Origin: Flemingiibacterium sp045600005
GTDB taxonomy: Bacteria; Bacillota; Clostridia; Oscillospirales; CAG-272
Direction of reading: 5' to 3'
NCBI GenBank assembly: GCA_045600005.1
Contig: JAZRXB010000012.1
Coordinates: 1-10,377 of the forward strand
DNA length: 10,377 nucleotides
The translations under genes were made by a program, and so were the position numbers. Below are positions 5,989 to 10,377 of this stretch, in pieces. The number at the start of each line of letters is the position of its first letter. Positions within the stretch are counted from its first letter, which is position 1. The notes under the pieces are model-generated. The model ran no database searches. It worked only from the letters and a program-made list of their open reading frames with translations, and had not been told where the DNA came from.

Positions 5989-6126
5989 GATCCGCGAAAG
6001 GTTAAGAACGCTGCTGACAGCCACGGTTCTGCGGAGAGCCGTATGCCCGCGAAAGATTCGGAGCGCGGGCGGCAGTCCGGGTCCGGCGGAGAGCCGTCAC
6101 CCTGCGAAAGGTTCCGACAGTTCCGT
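5976..6126. repeat. degenerate 55-bp tandem repeat, about 2.7 units
   Basis: GCGAAAG occurs at 5994, 6049 and 6104, spaced exactly 55 nt apart twice. Units two and three share GCGGAGAGCCGT at 6031 and 6086, also 55 nt apart, and match at 24 of 29 positions over 6031-6059 versus 6086-6114. Unit one (5976-6030) matches unit two at 17 of 30 positions after the GCGAAAG core. The period is not a multiple of three, and the array ends at the transporter stop codon, so it is intergenic. Confidence 0.65.
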
Positions 6127-7053
6127 TCAGACAAGGAACAGGAAGGTCGCCGCGAACGCCGCGAGGATCCCGGCGAGCGCGGGCTTCGACGGCTTTTCGC
6201 CGAACAGCACCCGTCCCGCCAGCGCGCTCAGTACGATCGAGCCGCCGGTCAGCATCGGATACTGCACCGACGCGGGCAGAGGCGACGCCGCGACGAACAG
6301 CTGGAGCAGATACGACAGTCCGCTGCACAGCGCGCAGAAGCCCGCCGTCAGAAGGAAGGTCCGTACCGCGTACCCTTCGGCGAGCGCCGGTTTCCGTCCC
6401 TTTTTCATGAGGATGAGCAGAGCCGCGCCGCTTCCGATCCCCGACAGCAGATTCGTTAAGAAGACGAAGCTGTTCCCGTCGACCGTTTCGGCGAAGTCCG
6501 CGATCTGATGGAGCTTCGATAAAATCGACACGAAGCCGTTCATGCAGAACACGGCTGCGCAGAGCGCGAAAAACAGTCCGCGCTTCTTAGCGTCATGCCC
6601 GCCGCCTTCCTTCCCGGCAAGTCCGGTCAGAGCCATCGCGCCGACGAGGATCAGCACGCCCGCGCTCCGACAGACGACCGCCGCCGCCGACATCGCGTCC
6701 GCGTCGCCGAGAAAGAGCATCCCGTATAAGAACGGCAGGATCATGCCGCCCGCCATCAGAAATAGGTTGAACACCGCGTAGCTTCCGAGCGAAAAAATGC
6801 GGAAACCGAGCAGATTGTAGCCGAGACAGAGCGCCGCGATGCCGACCGCGCAGAGGAGCGAAAAGGGCGTGAGCTTCACCCGGGATCCGCTGATGACAAG
6901 GAAGATGAGCGCCGCCGCCGCTCCCGTCGCCGCCGTGTAGAGAAGCGACGTCTCCATGCCTGAGCCGTTTTTCGACTGGAACAGCTTGTTCATCGCAAAC
7001 TGCGCGGCAAGGAAAAGCACCGCCAGAAAGAGCATTCCGTAATAGGGGAGCAT
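6127..7053 (-). CDS. EamA/DMT-superfamily membrane transporter
   Basis: The 308-residue product is almost entirely hydrophobic, with about ten membrane segments. These lie at roughly 4-25, 36-56, 62-81, 88-110, 121-145, 158-176, 185-207, 220-242, 250-274 and 281-308. That is the two-times-five arrangement of EamA permeases of the drug/metabolite transporter superfamily. The C-terminal repeat has the typical pattern of a helix, then GEKPSKPALAG, then a last helix. DMT proteins move many small metabolites and the substrate cannot be read from sequence; the position behind an alpha-galactosidase suggests a sugar or glycoside-derived product. I chose the ATG at 7053 because GAGGTG lies 7 nt upstream. 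A GTG at 7068 overlapping the GH36 stop (GTGA) is possible but has no ribosome site. It is the last gene of the operon; no strong terminator follows before the repeat array. Confidence 0.88.
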   Translation of the reverse strand: MLPYYGMLFLAVLFLAAQFAMNKLFQSKNGSGMETSLLYTAATGAAAALIFLVISGSRVKLTPFSLLCAVGIAALCLGYNLLGFRIFSLGSYAVFNLFLMAGGMILPFLYGMLFLGDADAMSAAAVVCRSAGVLILVGAMALTGLAGKEGGGHDAKKRGLFFALCAAVFCMNGFVSILSKLHQIADFAETVDGNSFVFLTNLLSGIGSGAALLILMKKGRKPALAEGYAVRTFLLTAGFCALCSGLSYLLQLFVAASPLPASVQYPMLTGGSIVLSALAGRVLFGEKPSKPALAGILAAFAATFLFLV

Positions 7054-7064
7054 CCGGGTCCACC

Positions 7065-9026
7065 TCACAGGGCGCGGTAGAAGATGATCGCCGCGCTGCG
7101 CTTACCGGTCAGACGGACCGGCAGACCGTCCGACGCGAGCGTTCTGCCGTCATAGACGCCAAGCTCTCCTCTGTCAACATCGGTAAAGACGTAGCGCTTT
7201 TCGGGATCGAGTCCGGCGAGCTTGAACGAAGCGTCCGAATAGGGCGCGCGTTCGCGGCGGTAGACGAGGATCACGCCGTCGTTTTCCTCCGGACGGTCGT
7301 AGCGGACTGCCGCCCAGACATCCTCGGTCGGGTTCGGCTCGGTCAGCGGATAGAGGTCGCAGGACAGATACGGGCGCACGCGCAGGAATTCCTCGCCGCG
7401 CGCTTTCAGCCACGCGAGCTTTTCCGGGTCGGAACCGAAGTCGTCGCGTTCGGAGAACGTGAAGTTCGTCGTCATTGCGGGCGCGAAGGAGCTGCGGAAG
7501 CGATAGGTGTCGTAAGCCCGTCCCGTTCCGGTGCCGGAATAGGGGAACCACTGACCGTCCGACACGCTGTGCGCCTGCGTCAGACGGACCGGGAAGTTCG
7601 CGGGACACTGTGCGTCGCTTCGCCACATCGGGATGCTGCGCCGCAGGGTCTCGATGTCGATGCGTCTGCCGCCGGACGCGCAGTTGTCGATGAGCAGCTT
7701 TGGGAAGCGTTCGAGCAGCGCGTCCCACAGGCGGTAGAAGCCGTTGATGTGCAGGATCTCGGTCATGCCCTGACGGTCCTTTGTATCGTGCGCGCGCCAG
7801 TAGGGAAGCGGCGCGAAGTTGTAATCCTCGCGGTAGACCGACACGCCGAGCGTTTCGATGCGCTCCGAGAGCATCTCATAGCACCATTTCCACGCCTTTT
7901 CTTCGCCGAGGTTCAGATGGACCGACTGCCGGTCGGCCGCCGGTTTGCCGTCTGACGTCAGGAAGAACTCTGGATGCTCCTTCGTGATCGGCGTTCCCCA
8001 GATGACGCGCTGCGGCTCGAACCAGAGAAGGAATTTAAGCCCTGCGTCCTTCACGGCCTTTTTGATCTCCTGCATATCGTCGGGATGGTGGGTCGGGTTG
8101 ACGCGCCAGTCGCCGGTGTGGACCGCCCAGTCGCCCTCGTACTCGTCGGGAGAATCCTTTTCGCTCATGCCGTACCAGCCCGCGTCCATCCAGATCGTCT
8201 CGAACGGCAGCTTTTCTTCCTTAATGATACGGATGCGTTTCAGAACGCCCTCGGTGGACATTCCGCCCCATACGCCCGCGCAGAACGGTCCGGCGGCGGG
8301 ACGTTCCCCTTTTCCGATGGGACTGATGCAGGCTTTGACAAAGCGCCGCCATTTGTTGCAGCCGTCGACCTTCGAGCCTTCATAGGGCAGGATGACGACG
8401 CCCGACGTGCGGAAACGCTCGCCGGGATCCACGCGAAACGAAACGTTCTCCACACCCGAACGGAAGACGACGCCCTCCGGCGTTCCCTTCACCGACGCGC
8501 ACCACTGACCCGACCAGCCGACGGCGACGATGCAGCCGCGGTCTTTCAGATGGATCTGGAAGAACGGCGCGTGTTCCTCGCTCGAACGCCCGCCCGACGT
8601 ATGGAACTGCTTCTCGCCGCCGTTAAAGAGCAGGTTGACATAGCGGTTCGATACGATCTGATCGGCGGGGCAGTAGTATTCGTCCCAGCACCACGTCGAA
8701 CCCTTCGGCGCGATGACCTGAAGACCGGTCTCCACGTCGGGCAGATAGGCGGTGTAGCGATAGGTCGGCATTTCGTCGAACGGGAGCAGGCATTCGCAGT
8801 CATAAAGCCCGGACACCAGTCCGCTCGGCGCGTCGGAGGTGTTTTCAAACGAGCTGACCCATTCGACCGCGCCGAACGCCGGGTATTCCGTGACCGTGCG
8901 CGTAAAGGTGAAGCCGCCGAAGTCGTAAACGGTCGACGCGCCGTTCTGCGAGACGGATGGATTTTGTTCCGTGAACGGTTTTCCGTTGTAAAGAAACGCG
9001 GTTCCGGGGATGATCCTGTCAGACAT
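7065..9026 (-). CDS. GH36 alpha-galactosidase-family enzyme
   Basis: The 653-residue protein has the GH36/clan GH-D layout: an N-terminal beta-supersandwich (about 1-235), a (beta/alpha)8 barrel and a C-terminal beta domain (from about 560). Barrel landmarks are ETIWMDAGWYG (about 276-286), LKFLLWFEPQRVIWGTP (about 330-346), VYREDYNFAPLPYWR (about 397-411) with the presumed nucleophile Asp401, and DNCASGGRRIDIE (about 447-459). MWRSDAQCPANFP (about 467-479) carries the presumed acid/base Asp471. The YREDYNF form replaces the classical KWDMN around the nucleophile and marks a less studied GH36 branch, so substrate could be alpha-galactoside or alpha-GalNAc. No signal peptide is visible. I chose the ATG at 9026 because GAAGGA lies 6 nt upstream; the ATG at 9044 has no ribosome site. 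It starts 23 nt after lacI, and its TGA sits inside the ribosome site of the transporter gene. Confidence 0.93.
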   Translation of the reverse strand: MSDRIIPGTAFLYNGKPFTEQNPSVSQNGASTVYDFGGFTFTRTVTEYPAFGAVEWVSSFENTSDAPSGLVSGLYDCECLLPFDEMPTYRYTAYLPDVETGLQVIAPKGSTWCWDEYYCPADQIVSNRYVNLLFNGGEKQFHTSGGRSSEEHAPFFQIHLKDRGCIVAVGWSGQWCASVKGTPEGVVFRSGVENVSFRVDPGERFRTSGVVILPYEGSKVDGCNKWRRFVKACISPIGKGERPAAGPFCAGVWGGMSTEGVLKRIRIIKEEKLPFETIWMDAGWYGMSEKDSPDEYEGDWAVHTGDWRVNPTHHPDDMQEIKKAVKDAGLKFLLWFEPQRVIWGTPITKEHPEFFLTSDGKPAADRQSVHLNLGEEKAWKWCYEMLSERIETLGVSVYREDYNFAPLPYWRAHDTKDRQGMTEILHINGFYRLWDALLERFPKLLIDNCASGGRRIDIETLRRSIPMWRSDAQCPANFPVRLTQAHSVSDGQWFPYSGTGTGRAYDTYRFRSSFAPAMTTNFTFSERDDFGSDPEKLAWLKARGEEFLRVRPYLSCDLYPLTEPNPTEDVWAAVRYDRPEENDGVILVYRRERAPYSDASFKLAGLDPEKRYVFTDVDRGELGVYDGRTLASDGLPVRLTGKRSAAIIFYRAL

Positions 9027-9032
9027 GATGAT

Positions 9033-9040
9033 TCCTTCTT
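9033..9040 (-). promoter_or_regulatory. ribosome binding site that sets the GH36 start at 9026
   Basis: AAGAAGGA on the minus strand lies 6 nt upstream of ATG 9026 and sits inside the six-codon extension that the ATG at 9044 would add. Nothing similar precedes 9044, only AT-rich sequence, so the shorter start is preferred. Confidence 0.75.
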
Positions 9041-9049
9041 TCATTAGAA

Positions 9050-10102
9050 TTATAATAAGCTGTTCGCGTAATAGGGCAGAGCGCTCGACAGCACAAGCTC
9101 GGGCTTGATCTTCACGTTCTCCGCCGACGACGGGTCGTGCATCAGCGAGACCAGCTTCCGGAACGCCGTCTGCGCCTGCCCGACCTGATTCTGATAGATC
9201 GCCGCCGACAGCGAGCCGTCTTTAAGACAGGCGGCGGAACGGTCGTAGACGTCTACGCCGATCACCTTCACCTTTCCGGCAAGCCCGTGCGCTTTCAGAC
9301 ATTCGCAGACCGCCAGGGACGTGTAGGTCGACACGAAAATGCCGGTCAGCGCCGGAAGCTCGCAAAGCATCCGCTCGGTGACGGCATAGGTCTCGCCGAA
9401 TTCGTCGTTGGTGTCCGCGACCCGCGCGATCTCCATGCCGTGGGACACGGCATATTCGCGGAAGCCTTCGAGATTGTCCCGGTGGATCGGCGCGTTTCGG
9501 TCGCCCGTGACGACCGCCGCCACGCTGTTTACAGTGTGTGCGCCGCTTTCGGCGAATGTGCCGCCGCATCCGCATAACGACAGAAATTCCGCAGCCATCC
9601 GTCCGACCGTCCGCGCGTCTGCCGTCACGCTCGGAAAGCCATCCAGCTCGCCCTGAAGCGAGACCGCCGGGATCGTCAGCGACCGAAGCGCTTCCCGATA
9701 GGACGCGACGCGGTATTCGTATAAAAAGATCAGTCCGTTGACCTCTCCCGCCAGTTCATCCAGCAGGCGCGGGAACTCCACCTCGTCGCGCTCCCGGTCG
9801 AAGCGGCGTATCTCCGCCGTAAAACCGAAGGGCGCGTATTCGGCAAGCGCGGCGGATATCCCCTTTTCGTGCAGAGAATAGACCTCGCTTGGCGCGGCGG
9901 GAAGCAGAACGCCGATCTTCTTGTTCTTGCTCGCCAGCATCTGCGCGGCGCGGTTCGGACGGTAGCCAAGCTCCTTCGCGGCGCGTATGACCCGTTCGAC
10001 CGTCGCGGGACTGATGCAGTCGGTCCCGGACAGCGCCTTGCTCGCGGTCGACGGCGATACGCCCGCCTGCACCGCGACCTGTGTGATCGTCGCGCGCTTC
10101 AT
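9050..10102 (-). CDS. LacI-family transcriptional repressor
   Basis: The 350-residue protein has the LacI helix-turn-helix at residues about 4-25 (ATITQVAVQAGVSPSTASKA), the YRPNRAAQMLAS hinge at 48-59, and a type-I periplasmic-binding-protein-like ligand domain from KIGVLLP (62) to the end. Late landmarks include VKVIGVDVYD, SAAIYQNQVGQAQTAF and KPELVLSSA, typical of regulators that bind sugars. It should repress its own operon and release DNA when a sugar, perhaps galactose or a galactoside, binds. I chose ATG 10102 because the LacI family always starts a few residues before the HTH, GAGG lies 7 nt upstream, and the ATG overlaps the upstream gene's TGA as ATGA. The longer open frame to 10243 adds Arg-rich residues with no homology pattern and runs over the upstream gene. 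An internal position in the operon implies autoregulation. Confidence 0.93.
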   Translation of the reverse strand: MKRATITQVAVQAGVSPSTASKALSGTDCISPATVERVIRAAKELGYRPNRAAQMLASKNKKIGVLLPAAPSEVYSLHEKGISAALAEYAPFGFTAEIRRFDRERDEVEFPRLLDELAGEVNGLIFLYEYRVASYREALRSLTIPAVSLQGELDGFPSVTADARTVGRMAAEFLSLCGCGGTFAESGAHTVNSVAAVVTGDRNAPIHRDNLEGFREYAVSHGMEIARVADTNDEFGETYAVTERMLCELPALTGIFVSTYTSLAVCECLKAHGLAGKVKVIGVDVYDRSAACLKDGSLSAAIYQNQVGQAQTAFRKLVSLMHDPSSAENVKIKPELVLSSALPYYANSLL

Positions 10103-10377
10103 TCCGCCGCCTCTTTCACAAAGAAAAATCTCGTCTGACGCGGCGCGAAGGGAACGGCGGTTCCCTCTCTGCCGACGCGGAAGACCTCGCCGGTCATCGC
10201 GTCGGTCATCACCGACGGCACGGGACGGCGGAGCGTGACACATCCGCCCTCATGCCGGTAAACGCACTCAAACGAGCGGTTCGCCCAAAGCGCGCAGGGT
10301 TCGTCCGCATAGCGGAAGACGCCCGCATAACGGTACAGCGCGCAGATCGCTTCGCGCGGAAGCGGAACGGCGGCGCA
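10099..10377 (-). CDS. C-terminus of an unidentified protein, possibly a glycoside hydrolase (5' partial)
   Basis: One frame stays open from the window edge to a TGA at 10101-10099, giving 92 residues. This TGA overlaps the lacI ATG (ATGA), the same arrangement as between GH51 and its partner. The sequence runs LPREAICALYRYAGVFRYAD, then ALWANRSFECVYRH, CVTLRRPVPSVMTDAMTGEV, and ends APRQTRFFFVKEAAE. The alternating strands and the ending with a Pro/Arg/Gln turn before FFFV resemble the last beta-sandwich domain of many glycoside hydrolases, but I cannot assign a family. Bias in the third codon position to G or C and the overlap with lacI support it being real. It is upstream in the same operon as lacI, GH36 and the transporter, so a carbohydrate-active role is a reasonable inference. 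Confidence 0.7.
   Translation of the reverse strand, partial: CAAVPLPREAICALYRYAGVFRYADEPCALWANRSFECVYRHEGGCVTLRRPVPSVMTDAMTGEVFRVGREGTAVPFAPRQTRFFFVKEAAE

Larger units (their letters stand above)
5713..6126. other. 414-nt intergenic regulatory region between the two minus-strand operons
   Basis: No convincing gene lies here. Going upstream from GH51 it holds the ribosome site (5726-5720) and a nested stem-loop (5745-5825). Next come a terminator-like hairpin (5837-5866), a sigma-70 promoter (5895-5923), two palindromes (5938-5952 and 5974-5988) and a degenerate 55-bp tandem repeat running to the end of the transporter gene. An antisense-looking open frame at 5880-6134 crosses all of these and is Arg/Pro/Ser-rich, so I do not count it as a gene. 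Confidence 0.8.

Noticed and set aside
5976..6126. CRISPR-like array
   Set aside because: Units drift along their whole length, there are only about three, and there is no constant repeat with unique spacers and no cas gene nearby.
5880..6134. Small minus-strand open frame in the intergenic region
   Set aside because: It runs over the promoter -10/-35, both palindromes and the tandem repeat, overlaps the end of the transporter gene, and has a biased, low-complexity composition.
7974..9047. Long open frame of 357 codons on the plus strand opposite GH36
   Set aside because: It is antisense to a clear GH36 gene, Arg/Ala/Val-rich without domain patterns, and expected in GC-rich DNA.
9049..9054. 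TATAAT at the end of lacI as a promoter for GH36
   Set aside because: No acceptable -35 lies 16-18 nt upstream (the hexamer there is GCCCTA-like), and it falls on the lacI stop codon. Operon transcription explains GH36 better, though a weak internal promoter cannot be excluded.
10103..10243. Longer N-terminus for the LacI protein
   Set aside because: The extra 47 residues are Arg-rich and unlike any LacI start, and they overlap the C-terminus of the upstream gene in another frame.

Overview
The window is a stretch of a GC-rich (roughly 60-65 % by eye) bacterial chromosome dedicated to plant or host glycan breakdown. Purine-rich ribosome binding sites, sigma-70 type promoters with extended -10 boxes, hairpin terminators and the style of the regulators and the EamA-type transporter suggest an uncultured member of the Clostridia (Bacillota), probably from a gut. 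That taxonomic call is an inference from protein style, not a measurement.

Layout, left to right. (1) nt 1-972, plus strand: the 3' part of a Gfo/Idh/MocA-fold protein whose signature resembles GH109-like glycosidases more than ordinary dehydrogenases, with a hairpin after it. (2) nt 1136-2047, minus strand: a markedly AT-rich single-gene unit encoding a secreted protein of unknown function, with its own promoter and terminator. (3) nt 2080-3059, minus strand: an AraC-type regulator with a C-terminal GyrI-like ligand domain, its own extended -10 promoter and a strong hairpin right after the stop. (4) nt 3086-5923, minus strand: a two-gene operon of a GH51 alpha-L-arabinofuranosidase and a sialidase-fold (Asp-box propeller) protein, coupled by an ATGA stop/start overlap. 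It has a good promoter and a leader of about 175 nt that carries a terminator-like hairpin and then a long nested stem-loop. (5) nt 5974-6126: palindromes and a degenerate 55-bp tandem repeat between the two operons. (6) nt 6127-10377, minus strand: a tightly packed operon, read in the order partial C-terminus of an unidentified (possibly carbohydrate-active) protein, LacI-family repressor, GH36 alpha-galactosidase, EamA/DMT transporter. These genes overlap or are separated by at most 23 nt.

Taken together, the genes look like a regulated glycoside catabolic locus. GH51 would remove arabinofuranosyl groups and GH36 alpha-galactosyl groups. The sialidase-fold and Gfo/Idh/MocA-fold proteins may add further exo-acting activities. 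A membrane permease may move a product or substrate, and LacI and AraC proteins may sense ligands. None of the four annotated carbohydrate-active genes shows a signal peptide at its chosen start (the first gene's N-terminus is outside the window), so the enzymes probably act in the cytoplasm on imported oligosaccharides.

The most promising undescribed element is the structured 5' leader of the GH51 operon. The AT-rich secreted protein and the sialidase-fold partner of GH51 come next.
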